Notes: generated by a model not told the origin, from the letters alone. 64,000 nt of DNA from Vibrio sp. FE10 (GCF_030297155.1 NZ_AP028068.1:1240001-1304000), one strand, 5' to 3'; counted from the first letter of the stretch, positions 35,212 through 45,035 are shown. Translations and numbers: made by a program.

Positions 35212-36084
35212 ATGGAAAAGATGTGGCAAGTAATAGATTTCCTACTCGCGCATAAGTTTATTTTTAGTGCACTGATCATCGGCATTATTTTAATAATCCG
35301 ACGAATCACTTTGTCTCGAATCCGTGGTGATGTCGCTTTTCTAAGTGAAGACCAACGTAATTGGATGTCACGCACCAAGAACGGTACGTTTGCCATTATT
35401 ATGGTCACTTTGTTTGTGCTGTGGAAATCTGAAATCAGCGAATTTGCGCTGTCTGTTACGGCTATTGCGGTGGCGATAGTCGTGGCTTCAAAAGAGATCA
35501 TTCTCTGTTTCACTGGCTCTATTCAGCGTGCCAGTTCTCGCTCATTTCGAATTGGTGATTGGATTGAGGTCGGGAAGATCAGTGGTGAGGTGATTGAGCA
35601 CAATTTGATGGCGACTGTGATTCAAGAAATCGATTTGTATCATGGGCAATACCACTTCACTGGTAAGACAGCCACGCTACCTAACAGCATGTTCTTCACT
35701 TACCCGGTAAAGAACCTCAACTTCATGAAGCGCTATGTTTATCACAACTTTTTTGTGACGGTAAAAGACTTTGTAAACTTATACCCAATGGTGCCGGATC
35801 TTATCGTGAAGATTGAAGAGCATTGTGAAGAGTTTATCGATGTTGCCCGTCGTTATAATGGTGTGATCGAGAAACATGCCGGTGTCGATCTTCCCGGTTC
35901 TGAGCCTCATATTCATATCACGAGCAGCTCTACCGGTGAGCAAGAAGTGCATTTTATGATTTTCTGCCCGACTGAAAAGGCGATTCATCTAGAGCAAGAT
36001 ATTCGTAAAGACTTCATGGAAGCTTACGCGTTGGCATTTCCCCCAGTGACTAATACTGTGCTAGAAGCTAGCAAGTCTGAATAA
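35212..36084 (+). CDS. MscS-family mechanosensitive channel protein
   Basis: A 290-residue membrane protein. Transmembrane segments: about residues 12-28 (FIFSALIIGIILII), 60-75 (TFAIIMVTLFVLW) and the pore helix region 80-100 (SVTAIAVAIVVASKEIILCFTGSI). The MscS beta domain follows: RSFRIGDWIEVGKISGEVIEHNLMATVIQEID and the conserved TLPNSMFFTYPVKNL. The C-terminal cytoplasmic part is HITSSSTGEQEVHFMIFCPTEKA. The family releases solutes at osmotic downshock; the small size resembles short MscS-like members rather than MscK. The leader holds a five-fold repeat. Confidence 0.88.
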   Translation: MEKMWQVIDFLLAHKFIFSALIIGIILIIRRITLSRIRGDVAFLSEDQRNWMSRTKNGTFAIIMVTLFVLWKSEISEFALSVTAIAVAIVVASKEIILCFTGSIQRASSRSFRIGDWIEVGKISGEVIEHNLMATVIQEIDLYHGQYHFTGKTATLPNSMFFTYPVKNLNFMKRYVYHNFFVTVKDFVNLYPMVPDLIVKIEEHCEEFIDVARRYNGVIEKHAGVDLPGSEPHIHITSSSTGEQEVHFMIFCPTEKAIHLEQDIRKDFMEAYALAFPPVTNTVLEASKSE

Positions 36085-36088
36085 AAAG

Positions 36089-36124
36089 AAAGCCGAGATC
36101 GAATATACGACTCTCGGCTTTTTT
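36089..36124. terminator. Bidirectional terminator
   Basis: The inverted repeat AAAGCCGAGA / TCTCGGCTTT with T-tract lies between the convergent MscS-like and deaminase genes. Confidence 0.85.
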
Positions 36125-36153
36125 GTATTTTGGGTCTAGCTATTTGTGAATGA

Positions 36154-36597
36154 TTAATCCAGCTCAGCGAGTGGTAACCAATCAACTTGTACGCCAGCTT
36201 GTTCGAACATATCTTGGCTAACTTTGATCTTATCCCCCCAACGAGAAAGGAAATCTTCACTTTGCTCTGGGCAGTGAACCGCAGAAATACCCGTTTGGAT
36301 AATTTTTGCTGCACAGTTTGGACAAGGGAAATGGGTTACCCAAATTTCGCAGCTGTCTAAATCACGCTTAGCAAACAAGATCGCATTTTCTTCCGCATGC
36401 AGCGTCTTGAGGTATTTCATTTCACGGTCGTCAGTGTCAGCACTGTCAGATACGCCATGAGGGTAGCCGTTGAAACCTACTGAAACGATACGGTTGTGCT
36501 TGGTGATCACCGCGCCAACTTGAGTTGATGGGTCTTTACTCCAAGAACCAACAAGCTCAGCCATTTGATAAAAACGTTTAGCCCATTTTGAGATCAT
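36154..36597 (-). CDS. dCMP deaminase-family protein
   Basis: A 147-residue zinc-dependent deaminase of the ComEB/dCMP deaminase group. The zinc site is complete: HAEENAILFA (His and catalytic Glu) and FPCPNCAAKIIQ (two Cys). SKDPSTQVGAVI and SVGFNGYPHG are typical nucleotide-binding segments of the group. Start chosen at 36597 (MISKWAKRF), because TAGGGTAA precedes it and matches the family N-terminus; an upstream in-frame start at 36615 is less likely. The reaction would be dCMP to dUMP for dTTP supply; the exact substrate is inferred from family. Confidence 0.87.
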   Translation of the reverse strand: MISKWAKRFYQMAELVGSWSKDPSTQVGAVITKHNRIVSVGFNGYPHGVSDSADTDDREMKYLKTLHAEENAILFAKRDLDSCEIWVTHFPCPNCAAKIIQTGISAVHCPEQSEDFLSRWGDKIKVSQDMFEQAGVQVDWLPLAELD

Positions 36598-36666
36598 GTG
36601 AATTACCCTAGTCATTAAATATGAATGCTTATGTGTGAAGATACATGATGTTAGTCAATATACCTA

Positions 36667-36930
36667 GGGCGTGTTGATCTTTCGAGCTGATTTTTGCAGC
36701 GAGTTGCTGGGTGTTTCTACAAGGCAGAGGCTTTGATGTGTAGTTAGCCTACATGAGAAGCCGATAACGCAGTAGAAATGACCAGCAAACGCTGCCCGAA
36801 GGGTTCGACTAAAAGCGTTTTAGTCTTTGTTGAGGGAGATTTGCTTAGAACGACTAGGCTACTTCCCCCTCGCCGCGATTAAAACGCTTTTATCTCGAAC
36901 AAAATTTAACCGCGAAAGGTCAACACGCCC
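36667..36930. mobile_element. MITE-like element, 264 bp, with terminal inverted repeats
   Basis: The ends are inverted repeats matching at 18 of 20 positions: GGGCGTGTTGATCTTTCGAG on the left, and GGGCGTGTTGACCTTTCGCG on the complementary strand of the right end. Both are flanked by TA (36665-36666 and 36931-36932), consistent with a 2-bp TA target duplication. Inside there is no open frame of useful length, but an internal pair of related inverted segments (AAAAGCGTTTTAG and TTAAAACGCTTTTA) is present. It sits between the deaminase and RND efflux genes. The lack of a transposase and the small size fit a non-autonomous element; the parent family (IS5- or IS630-like) is a guess. Confidence 0.75.
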
Positions 36931-37121
36931 TAATTACTAAGTGTGCGAAGAGGCTATTTGGGACAAATTTGTTATTTATTTGTAAGTGTTTTATAAGCAT
37001 CAGGTTTCTGGTTACACGTTGAAACACTTTTCAAGTGATAATTGATATTCCTCGGACATTTTAGACATTTGTGTTACGTAACTTTTATGCTGTTCAATTT
37101 CTCATAAGTGACGGTATAACC

Positions 37122-38261
37122 ATGCGTAAAAAGTTAATCCTTACGGCTCTTGCAAGCTCTCTAATTCTTGCTGGATGTGGGCAAGATGCTCAGAATGCCA
37201 AGCAAGCGCCTTTACCTCTCGTAGCTGTACAGGATGTTAGCGTTATTTCTCACCAGCAAAGTAAGTCATACATCGGTCGTATTGAGGCCGTTGAAGACAC
37301 GGCGATCACTGCGCAGGTTTCAGGCTACCTAAAAGGCCGTCATTTTGATGAAGGCCAAATGGTCGAAAAAGGTCAACTGCTGTATTCGATCGAGCCATCA
37401 TCGTTCGAAGCGGAAGTAGCGAGCGCAAAAGCGTCTGTTGCTCAAGCGAATGCGAATCTTAAAAAAGCCGAACTTGATTTCAACCGTGGTAAGAATCTAC
37501 TTCCGAAAGGCAGTATTTCTCAATCGGAATTTGATGCTTTAACCGCTTCTTTATTGGGCTCTCAAGCTCAACTTGAAGCAAGTAACGCACAATTGAATGC
37601 GGCGAATGTTCAACTTTCTCATACCAGAATCGTAGCTCCTTTCTCAGGCCGTATTAGTGATACTAAAGTGAGCCACGGTGACCTAGTGTCTCCTTCGGCT
37701 GGCGTATTAACTACGTTGGTGAGCTTAGACCCGATTCATGCGTCTTTCAGTATCAGTGAGCGTGAACGTTTAGCGTTAGGTATGGACCGTATTGAAGGCG
37801 ATGGTAGCAGCGATTCTGATCGTGTTGAAGTGCAGATCATGCTGGAAAACGGTGAAGCATTCGAACACTTAGGTAAGCTCGATTTCTTAGGTAACCGCAT
37901 CAACCTGAACACAGGTACGATCGCAATGCGTGCTATTGCTGATAACCCTGAACAACAACTGCTTCCAGGCCAACACGTTCGTGTCAATCTTAGAGAAAAA
38001 CAGTCTATCGACGTGGTGACCATCCCAAGACGTGCGGTTCAAACCGACCTTGAGGGTGATTTTGTGATGCTGCTTGTTGAAGGTGGTGAGTCACCGATTG
38101 CCGAACGTCGCAATATTGAAATGGGACGCCAAGTTGCCAATGGTGTGATCATTCTTTCCGGTTTAGAGCAGGGTGACTCTGTTCTCACTCAGGGTTTGCA
38201 GCGAGTTCGTAACGGTATGGCGGTACGTATTCAACCTGCAGCTTCAGAAAAAAGTGAGTAA
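37122..38261 (+). CDS. RND efflux periplasmic adaptor lipoprotein
   Basis: A 379-residue AcrA/MexE-type membrane fusion protein. The start at 37122 is chosen because the sequence MRKKLILTALASSLILAGCG is a good lipoprotein signal with lipobox LAGC; an in-frame upstream start at 37071 would hide it. The domain order is the lipoyl half EDTAITAQVSGYLKGRHFDEGQMVEKGQ, the alpha-hairpin (about 95-165), the lipoyl half TRIVAPFSGRISDT, the beta-barrel (DPIHASFSISERERL) and the membrane-proximal domain. It links the inner-membrane pump encoded 12 nt downstream with an outer membrane channel that is not encoded here. Confidence 0.92.
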   Translation: MRKKLILTALASSLILAGCGQDAQNAKQAPLPLVAVQDVSVISHQQSKSYIGRIEAVEDTAITAQVSGYLKGRHFDEGQMVEKGQLLYSIEPSSFEAEVASAKASVAQANANLKKAELDFNRGKNLLPKGSISQSEFDALTASLLGSQAQLEASNAQLNAANVQLSHTRIVAPFSGRISDTKVSHGDLVSPSAGVLTTLVSLDPIHASFSISERERLALGMDRIEGDGSSDSDRVEVQIMLENGEAFEHLGKLDFLGNRINLNTGTIAMRAIADNPEQQLLPGQHVRVNLREKQSIDVVTIPRRAVQTDLEGDFVMLLVEGGESPIAERRNIEMGRQVANGVIILSGLEQGDSVLTQGLQRVRNGMAVRIQPAASEKSE

Positions 38262-38273
38262 GGGCCCTAATCT

Positions 38274-41200
38274 ATGTTAAGTCGTTTCTTTATACAAAGG
38301 CCTAAATTCGCCCTTGTTATATCCATTATATTGACACTGGCAGGTGCGATCTCGCTCGCTATCTTGCCGGTGGCTGAATATCCAAAAATTAGCCCGCCTT
38401 CTGTAAGCGTTATGGCTTATTACACAGGTGCAAGTGCAGAGGTAGTAGAACAAGCGATTGCCGACCCGATAGAGACTTCGGTCAACGGGGTGGAAGATAT
38501 GATCTACATGTCTTCGAAAAGTGCGAACGATGGTTCTTACAACCTTAACGTGACGTTTGATGTCGGTACTGACCCAGATATGGCTCAGGTCAACGTTCAA
38601 AACCGAGTTGCTCAAATCGAATCGAAGCTTCCTCAAGAAGTAAGAATGGTTGGCGTAACGGTTAAGAAGCGTTCTCCTGACCTTTTGATGGTATTGAACT
38701 TCTATTCTCCAAATGGTGAGTACGATGACCAATTCCTGATCAACTATGTAAACCTGAATATCAAAGATCAGCTAGCGCGTGTTTCTGGTATTAGTGAGGT
38801 TAACGTACTGGGTGGCGGTGAATATTCGATGCGTGTTTGGTTGGACCCTGAGAAAATGGCCAACTTGAACCTTACAACATCGGATGTCCATGCTGCGTTG
38901 GCGGAACAAAACGTTCAAGTTGCGGCGGGTCGTATTGGTGCTGCGCCTTATGCCAACCCTCAAGAAGTTCAGTTTAACTTGGTGACCAAAGGTCGTCTTG
39001 AAACGGCAGACGAATTTGAGAACGTGGTACTTCGTGCAAGCCGAGATGGTTCAACGGTTTATCTAAAAGATGTTGCTCGTGTTGAACTAGGTAAGAAGTT
39101 CTACGACGGTAACGGTAAATACCGTGGTCAAGACGCTTCTATCGTTACGCTTTCTCTCCAATCTGATGCAAACGCATTGGAAAGTGGTAAAGCGGTAATG
39201 GCGATGCTGGATAACCTAAGCAAAAACTTCCCAGAAGGCGTGGCTTACGAAGCGAGTTACGACACCACAGTCTTTGTTGCAGAGTCGATTAAAGGCGTAG
39301 TAAAAACGCTGATCGAAGCGATCTTGCTGGTTATCGCGGTGACGTATCTGTTCTTGGGCAGTGCGCGTGCAACCTTGATTCCTGTGGTTGCGATTCCGGT
39401 GTCGTTGATTGGTACCTTTGCCATCATGCAGATGACGGGCTTTACCATCAACACGGTAACCTTGTTTGGTTTGATATTGGCAATTGGTATCGTAGTAGAT
39501 GATGCGATCTTGGTTATCGAGAACGTTGATACGACGATGGCCAAAGACCCAACGATCTCTCCTCGTAAAGCAACGCTTATCGCGATGAAAGAAGTAACCG
39601 GCCCGATTGTTACGTCAACTTTGGTTCTATTAGCGGTATTCATCCCAGTAGCAATGTTGCCAGGTATTACCGGCATTATGTATCGTCAGTTCGCCCTGAC
39701 TATCTGTATCGCGGTTGTTATCTCATCGATTAACGCACTGACCTTGTCTCCGGCATTGTGTTCATTGGTTCTTAAGCAGGGTGGTGGTAACACGGCTCGC
39801 TGGTACCAAGCGTTTAACCGTGGTCTAGAATCGGTAACCAATAAGTACGGTCAAATTGCTGGCTTCTTAGTTAAGAAAGGCGTTCTGTTGTTCACTTTCT
39901 TTGTGGTTGCTTTGGCTGCGGTGACTTACTTCTCGAAAACAACGTCAACGGCGTTCGTTCCTCAAGAAGATAAAGGTATTTTGCTGGTTAACGTTCAGTT
40001 GCCAGATGCTGCGTCTCTGTCGCGTACAGAAGACGTGACTGAGCAATTGCTTGAAATGGTTGAGCAAGAGCCAGGCGTTGATGGTGTGACTTTGGTTAAT
40101 GGTTATGCATTCATGACAGGCGCTTCTGCGTCGAATGGTGCGTCGCTATTTATCAAACTGCACGATTGGGATATGCGTAATGCGTTAGACGGTGAGCATT
40201 CAGCTCAAGCTATCTCGCAACGTATTAACGGTCGAGCGGCCACTGAGCTTCCTCAAGCTATCGTTTTTGCAATGGGGCCACCTGCGGTTCCAGGTATGGG
40301 CGCGGCTTCTGGTTTCGAATTTGTTCTTGAAGACACACTAGGTCGTAGCCGCACTGATCTGGCGATGGTAATGAATGACGTGATTGCTGAGGCGACGAAA
40401 CAGCCTGAGATTTCACACACATTCAGTACGTTCCGTGCCAATGTTCCTCATTACTATGTCGACATTGACCGTGAGAAAGCGCAGCAACTCGGTATTCCGT
40501 TGTCGGAAATATTCCAAACATTACAAGGTAATCTTGGTTCGCTCTACGTGAATGATTTCACCATGTTTGGTAAGAACTTCCGCGTAACAATGCAAGCGGA
40601 CAGCGAACACCGTAGCAGCATGGATGACCTACAACGATTCCACGTGCGTTCGTCTAATGGTGAAATGATCCCGCTGAGTACACTCGTAACGTACGACCAG
40701 ATCTTTGAACCCGATGTGGCATGGCGTTACAACATGTACCGCAGCGCGGTGATTCAAGGTCAACCCGCAGAAGGTTACTCAAGTGGTGATGCGATTGCAG
40801 CGATGGAACGTGTTGCGGCTGATGTATTGCCTCAGGGTTATCAGTACGAATGGACAGGCATGGCGTATCAAGAAGTGCTTGCTGGCAACCAGGCGATTTT
40901 CGCTTTTGCACTGGCATTGATCTTCATTTACTTGTTCATGGTGGCTCAGTACGAGAGTTGGACGATCCCTATAGCGATTATCTTAGTTGTACCTGTCGCG
41001 ACGTTAGGTTCCTTCTTAGCTCTGAACCTGACTGGAACGCCGCTTAACCTCTATGCGCAGATAGGTTTGGTACTCTTGATAGCCTTGGCCGCGAAGAACG
41101 CAATCTTGATTGTGGAATTCGCGAAAGTTGAGCGTGAAGACAAAGATGCATCAATTGAAGATGCGGCTGTGAAGGGCGGTACGCTGCGTTTCCGTGCTGT

Positions 41201-41426
41201 AAATATGACGTCTTGGTCGTTTATCTTGGGTATCTTCCCATTGATCTTCGCTGCTGGTGCAGGCCACGTGAGTCAGAACTCGTTGGGTATTTCCCTGATC
41301 GGCGGTCTGCTATGTGTGTTACTGGCTGGTACCTTCTTGATTCCAGGTTTCTATGCATTTGTGCAGCGTAAGCGTGAAAAAGCACATGGTGGTAATACTA
41401 AGTTGATTCCACTCGATGATGAGTAA
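38274..41426 (+). CDS. RND efflux pump, HAE1/AcrB family
   Basis: A 1,050-residue inner-membrane proton-driven exporter (AcrB has 1,049). There is an N-terminal transmembrane helix ([20 protein letters not shown]), two large periplasmic loops, and a proton-relay Asp pair in [16 protein letters not shown] at about residues 409-410, with the partner Lys in [14 protein letters not shown] near 940. Twelve membrane segments fit the family. It is in an operon with the adaptor (12-nt gap) and ends at a terminator. Substrates may be drugs, bile salts or dyes, but sequence alone does not say. No regulator gene is adjacent. Confidence 0.94.
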   Translation: MLSRFFIQRPKFALVISIILTLAGAISLAILPVAEYPKISPPSVSVMAYYTGASAEVVEQAIADPIETSVNGVEDMIYMSSKSANDGSYNLNVTFDVGTDPDMAQVNVQNRVAQIESKLPQEVRMVGVTVKKRSPDLLMVLNFYSPNGEYDDQFLINYVNLNIKDQLARVSGISEVNVLGGGEYSMRVWLDPEKMANLNLTTSDVHAALAEQNVQVAAGRIGAAPYANPQEVQFNLVTKGRLETADEFENVVLRASRDGSTVYLKDVARVELGKKFYDGNGKYRGQDASIVTLSLQSDANALESGKAVMAMLDNLSKNFPEGVAYEASYDTTVFVAESIKGVVKTLIEAILLVIAVTYLFLGSARATLIPVVAIPVSLIGTFAIMQMTGFTINTVTLFGLILAIGIVVDDAILVIENVDTTMAKDPTISPRKATLIAMKEVTGPIVTSTLVLLAVFIPVAMLPGITGIMYRQFALTICIAVVISSINALTLSPALCSLVLKQGGGNTARWYQAFNRGLESVTNKYGQIAGFLVKKGVLLFTFFVVALAAVTYFSKTTSTAFVPQEDKGILLVNVQLPDAASLSRTEDVTEQLLEMVEQEPGVDGVTLVNGYAFMTGASASNGASLFIKLHDWDMRNALDGEHSAQAISQRINGRAATELPQAIVFAMGPPAVPGMGAASGFEFVLEDTLGRSRTDLAMVMNDVIAEATKQPEISHTFSTFRANVPHYYVDIDREKAQQLGIPLSEIFQTLQGNLGSLYVNDFTMFGKNFRVTMQADSEHRSSMDDLQRFHVRSSNGEMIPLSTLVTYDQIFEPDVAWRYNMYRSAVIQGQPAEGYSSGDAIAAMERVAADVLPQGYQYEWTGMAYQEVLAGNQAIFAFALALIFIYLFMVAQYESWTIPIAIILVVPVATLGSFLALNLTGTPLNLYAQIGLVLLIALAAKNAILIVEFAKVEREDKDASIEDAAVKGGTLRFRAVNMTSWSFILGIFPLIFAAGAGHVSQNSLGISLIGGLLCVLLAGTFLIPGFYAFVQRKREKAHGGNTKLIPLDDE

Positions 41427-41501
41427 AGGAACTTTTTACTCATAGGGACGATTTTCTTATAAAAATCGTTTCCTTATAAAAACCATTCCCTTACGAAAAA
41501 T

Positions 41502-41529
41502 AAGGCTTAGTGTGATGCTAAGCCTTTTT
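41502..41529 (+). terminator. Terminator of RND operon
   Basis: The inverted repeat AAGGCTTAG / CTAAGCCTT with a 7-nt loop and T-tract lies 75 nt after the pump gene stop. The rest of the 340-nt gap to the MaoC-like gene is A+T-rich with no gene seen. Confidence 0.85.
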
Positions 41530-41765
41530 CTTATTCCGAACGTGAATAAAAAAGTAGTTTATATAATCAGATGTTTATTATGTGATGGAGTTAACACTCT
41601 AAACTTAGGTGTCTAATAAAATGATGTTTTATTTTTAAGTTGTTGATATTTAATTGAAAGTGGTGGTTCAGCTAACGTTTGTACGCTCGAAAACATTTGC
41701 ACAATAGTGTGAAGTGTTTCAAAATTAACACGTTATATTGAAATTTTTTGTGCACTGAGGTTCTT

Positions 41766-42452
41766 ATGAAGGTCATTGATTTATTTAAACACCGAGGCGA
41801 TAGCGTTTCTTCGCAACACTCAGAGTTTATGCAATGGATGTCTCCAGCTCTTAGAGAGTATTGGGGCGACTTCCTGAACCGCACGCAAAATAGTCATTTT
41901 TTCGCATGGGTTCGTGATCACCACCAACCTGCAGTAAATGAAGATGCACCGGTTATGCCGATCGAGAAGCCGATCGAAATTAAGCCTGAAGCACAACTTG
42001 TGTTGAATGAGCTTAATCAGCAGATCGGTGAAGTTATTCATACTGGCGATTGGATTAATGTAAGTCAAGAGCGCATTAATCAGTTTGGTTTAGTGACTGA
42101 AGATATGCAGTGGATCCATACTGAGCCTTCTAAGGCAGAAACGGATTCACCTTTCAAAACGACTATCGCTCATGGCTTTTTAACCTTGTCTCTTCTTCCT
42201 AGATTGACTGACAGTGTTGATCCAGATAAGTCTCAATTCCCAACGGCTAAAATGGTTGTGAACATTGGTCTTAACCAAGTTCGTTTTCCTTACCCTGTTA
42301 AGTCAGGCAGCAACGTTCGCGCTAAGAGCACGTTGACAAAAGTAACGCCGATTAAAAAGGGTCTAGAGATTGAACGCGAAATCCGCGTAGAAATCGAAGG
42401 GGTTCGTCGCCCTGGTGCTGTGATTGTGTCGGTGATTCAACTTCATTTCTAA
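41766..42452 (+). CDS. MaoC-like (R)-hydratase
   Basis: A 228-residue protein whose C-terminal 150 residues are a MaoC-type hot-dog hydratase: GDWINVSQERINQFGLVTEDMQWIHTEP holds the catalytic Asp and His, and IAHGFLTLSLLP is the conserved HG-x-L motif. The N-terminal 80 residues (KVIDLFKHRGDSV, MQWMSPALREYWGDFLN) resemble a phasin-like or adaptor helix and are less typical. The start at 41766 is preceded by TGAGG 6 nt upstream. The reaction is probably hydration of trans-2-enoyl-CoA to (R)-3-hydroxyacyl-CoA, feeding polyhydroxyalkanoate or fatty acid pathways; this is from family knowledge. Confidence 0.85.
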   Translation: MKVIDLFKHRGDSVSSQHSEFMQWMSPALREYWGDFLNRTQNSHFFAWVRDHHQPAVNEDAPVMPIEKPIEIKPEAQLVLNELNQQIGEVIHTGDWINVSQERINQFGLVTEDMQWIHTEPSKAETDSPFKTTIAHGFLTLSLLPRLTDSVDPDKSQFPTAKMVVNIGLNQVRFPYPVKSGSNVRAKSTLTKVTPIKKGLEIEREIRVEIEGVRRPGAVIVSVIQLHF

Positions 42453-42501
42453 TACTTTGCTTTGAGAGAAATGATTCTTAAACGAAGATTATAGATTCCA
42501 A

Positions 42502-42531
42502 AAAAGAGAGAGCTTAATGCTCTCTCTTTTT
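42502..42531 (+). terminator. Terminator of MaoC-like gene
   Basis: A perfect 12-bp stem (AAAAGAGAGAGC / GCTCTCTCTTTT) with loop TTAAT and T-tract. Confidence 0.9.
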
Positions 42532-42576
42532 GTTTGTGTCATATTAAATTGACATCACAGCGTTAATAACATAATC

Positions 42577-42624
42577 AAAAGCCCAAAAGCCCAAAAGCCC
42601 AAAAGCCCAAAAGCCCAAAAGCCC
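42577..42624. repeat. Microsatellite, six copies of AAAAGCCC
   Basis: Six perfect tandem copies of the 8-bp unit occupy 48 bp between the terminator of the MaoC-like gene and the 3' end of pstS. On the pstS strand the unit reads GGGCTTTT. It is in non-coding DNA 27 nt past the pstS stop. Confidence 0.95.
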
Positions 42625-42650
42625 TTATCTTACTCTTTATGCGTGTGTAG

Positions 42651-43466
42651 CTACTTAATGCGTGTGTAGCCGTATTCTTCGATAAGATCTTGTCCTTGCT
42701 TTGACTTCACGAACTTAATGAAATCTTTGCTTTCATCCGAAACTTCATCTGTTTTGTGCAGTAACAAAAATGGACGAGCCAATTCGTAGCTGTGGTTAGC
42801 AATGTTCTTTGATGTTGGTTCAACGCCTTCAAACGTAATCGCTTTAATCGAATGGTCTACAGAACCAACTGAGATAAAACCAATGGCGTGTGGGTTATGG
42901 TTAACAATCGTTTTTACCATGCTGTTGCTGTTTACAACCAAGTTATTTGGGTTGATGTCAGACACTAGACGGTCGTTAATGATTTTCGTTAAACCCAGTA
43001 AGCTTTCGAAGCTGTAGCGTGAACCAGAAGACGCTTCACGAGTCACAACCGCGATAGGTTGATCCGCTCCGCCCACTTGCTTCCAATTGGTTACCTTGCC
43101 TTTGTAGATATCGAACAACTGTTCACGAGTGATGTTATTCACACCGTTTGAACGGTTGGTGACAACGGCTAGGCCGTCAAAGGCAATTGGGAATACCTTC
43201 AATTTTTCGTTCTGTTCACGGTCGGTTAAGTAGCGTGAGCTCATACCAACATCCGCCACACCTTTATTCACCATGGTAATGCCAGCTGTTGAGCCTATGC
43301 CTTGAACCGCGATGTAATTATCAGGATGAGTCTTGTTGTACTCCTCTGCTAATACATCCATCACTCGCGCAACAGAAGTGGAGCCCGAAATATTGGTTTC
43401 TTGTGCCAAAGCAGCATGAGAAGACAGGGCTAAGGATAAAAGAGAGGCAAGCGCGACTCGTAACAT
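42651..43466 (-). CDS. PstS-type phosphate-binding protein
   Basis: A 271-residue periplasmic substrate-binding protein. The signal peptide is residues 1-22 (LASLLSLALSSHAALA). The mature part has the PstS phosphate-binding segments NISGSTSVARVMD near the N-terminus, GIGSTAGITMVNKGVADVGMSSR, and TREASSGSRYSFESLL near 145-160, the anion-binding loops. The start ATG at 43466 has AGGAG 6 nt upstream; TTG two codons earlier is too close to the binding site. It is monocistronic, with no pstCAB nearby, so it likely serves a transporter encoded elsewhere. A PhoB box cannot be clearly recognised; TGTCATA upstream is only a half-site. Confidence 0.9.
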   Translation of the reverse strand: MLRVALASLLSLALSSHAALAQETNISGSTSVARVMDVLAEEYNKTHPDNYIAVQGIGSTAGITMVNKGVADVGMSSRYLTDREQNEKLKVFPIAFDGLAVVTNRSNGVNNITREQLFDIYKGKVTNWKQVGGADQPIAVVTREASSGSRYSFESLLGLTKIINDRLVSDINPNNLVVNSNSMVKTIVNHNPHAIGFISVGSVDHSIKAITFEGVEPTSKNIANHSYELARPFLLLHKTDEVSDESKDFIKFVKSKQGQDLIEEYGYTRIK

Positions 43467-43719
43467 AAACAACTCCTAATTAATAACATTTGTCGCATAT
43501 GATAGGTCGGTTATATGACACTTTTGTGAAATTCTATACGCTCGATGTATAGCTGCCGGGTTCGTTTTTGAAAGTAAGATAACTTTGGAGAAGAAGGGTT
43601 CGTTTCTGGGAGCAGGGCGGGTATTTTGTTTTCGCTGGTTAGCTAAAATGTTCGTTGAGTCCTAAGCTAAGTAGAGGAATTCACTACTTAGAAGTTTCTA
43701 TGAAGTTACAAGGGGTGTT

Positions 43720-44082
43720 ATGTCCGTTATTCATATAGAACTGAATCGTCTTTTAATTGGAGCTGAGAGGCTCTGTACTTCTCGAAATAGCAATTTACCT
43801 GTAGAGCTAGGCAAATCCCTATTTGAAGAGTGTGAGGGCGGTGTGCTGTTCTCTCAGGCGCATTACCTGCTCGACTCATCCCATAGTGATTATACCAACG
43901 AGATCGCCTGCGTTACCTTTGATGAGTCATTATCTTGTTGGCTGGTGATGGTGCCACTTGAAACCGAAGTCAGCACCGATTCCGTTAATTGGGGACCTTA
44001 TCCCTACCTTCCTAAATCTAAGGACCTTGATGCTATTTTGTCTGAAATAGAAAAAGATCCTAAGTCTTATTTTTGGTCCTAG
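43720..44082 (+). CDS. Hypothetical small acidic protein
   Basis: A 120-residue protein of no recognised family. A strong ribosome binding site (AAGGGGTGTT) precedes ATG. It is probably cytosolic: no signal or membrane segment is visible. The composition is acidic, with a balanced alpha/beta pattern (SFEECEGGVLFSQAHYLLD-like centre, CVTFDESLSCWLVMVPLE) and a C-terminal WGPYPYLPKSKDLDAIL segment rich in aromatic residues. It stands alone between pstS (divergent) and an AraC regulator gene (convergent). Function is unknown. Confidence 0.7.
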   Translation: MSVIHIELNRLLIGAERLCTSRNSNLPVELGKSLFEECEGGVLFSQAHYLLDSSHSDYTNEIACVTFDESLSCWLVMVPLETEVSTDSVNWGPYPYLPKSKDLDAILSEIEKDPKSYFWS

Positions 44083-44204
44083 TCACGTTCGTGGTTCTGG
44101 TAGTGGTTGAGTCTTGGTTCATCCATCTACCTTGTTGGTATCGAACCAGACCACTGCACCTTTAAATTAAACCTCTTAACCTCTTAAATCTTTAATCACA
44201 CCAC

Positions 44205-45035
44205 TTAAGTTTTGAAGCGAGTTTGGGATTGCTGAGATTGAGCAATCAGAGAGCGAAAATCTTTTGGTGTCTTTCCATGATAGGTTTTAAAGGCGGTGCT
44301 GAAGTGTGCTGCACTCTTAAAGCCAGACTCATAAGCGATCTGTGTGATTGATTTGGCGGAGGTTCTGAGCTGGGTGGCGGCATGAGCAATACGTTTGATT
44401 TTCAAAAGGTTTGAAAAAGAAAGGTCTTCAGCGGATAGGCGTCGCTTCAGTGTCGCGGGAGACATGCCCATGTAACTGGCTAACGTGTCTAACGAAATAT
44501 TGTTTTCGATGTTCTGTTCTATGTAGTGGATAACTTTCTGCGTAACGGTAAGCCTTGAAGCTCGAGCAATGATCACGAGTAGAGCAGGGTGCTTTTCAAC
44601 CATCAAAGAAAGCAGAGCCAAGCCCAATTGGGTGAGTGCGTAGTCATTTTTAGGGGAAGAATCCGCGAGAGACATCGTCAGCTCTTTTAGCTCACGAATT
44701 TGGATGTCAGCTCGGTCGAACTTGATGTATTCCTGTGGAACGCGTAACGATTCAAGATCACCGGACTGGTTGATGAACTTTTGGAAGATCGATAAATCGA
44801 AGTCTAAACACGTTGCGCTGAATTCACCATTTTCAGTATTAACGTCGATGTCTTTAATTTGGCCGGAGTTGTATAGCGTGAAATCGCCGGCTTGAAGGGA
44901 AGCTTCGGTACCATTAGGCAGAGTGAAAGAGATACTGCCTTTCGAAACGATGAAAATACCGTTTTTAGAGGCGGGGTAACGTTCCCGTTTCCTGGGAATA
45001 AAGTTTCTAAATTGAGTAACTGTTATCGATGACAT
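44205..45035 (-). CDS. AraC-family transcriptional regulator
   Basis: A 276-residue regulator. The C-terminal 100 residues hold the two helix-turn-helix motifs of the family: ISLDTLASYMGMSPATLKRRLSAE and SITQIAYESGFKSAAHFSTAFKTYHGKTPKDFR. The N-terminal 170 residues form a cupin-like sensor (GIFIVSKGSISFTLPNG, LQAGDFTLY), similar to the GadX/ToxT-like group. The ligand is unknown. ATG at 45035 follows AAGAAG. It lies between the small acidic protein gene and rnb; no obvious target gene is adjacent, so it may act at a distance or on itself. Confidence 0.88.
   Translation of the reverse strand: MSSITVTQFRNFIPRKRERYPASKNGIFIVSKGSISFTLPNGTEASLQAGDFTLYNSGQIKDIDVNTENGEFSATCLDFDLSIFQKFINQSGDLESLRVPQEYIKFDRADIQIRELKELTMSLADSSPKNDYALTQLGLALLSLMVEKHPALLVIIARASRLTVTQKVIHYIEQNIENNISLDTLASYMGMSPATLKRRLSAEDLSFSNLLKIKRIAHAATQLRTSAKSITQIAYESGFKSAAHFSTAFKTYHGKTPKDFRSLIAQSQQSQTRFKT

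Noticed and set aside
42577..42624. CRISPR-like array
   Set aside because: The units are 8 bp, perfectly contiguous and without spacers, so this is a microsatellite.
43473..43540. PhoB box before pstS
   Set aside because: One TGTCATA half-site is present, but no second half at 11-bp spacing.
44091..44154. Terminator between the small acidic protein and AraC genes
   Set aside because: GTGGTTCTGGT pairs with ACCAGACCAC only with a bulge and a 40-nt loop, and no T-tract follows.
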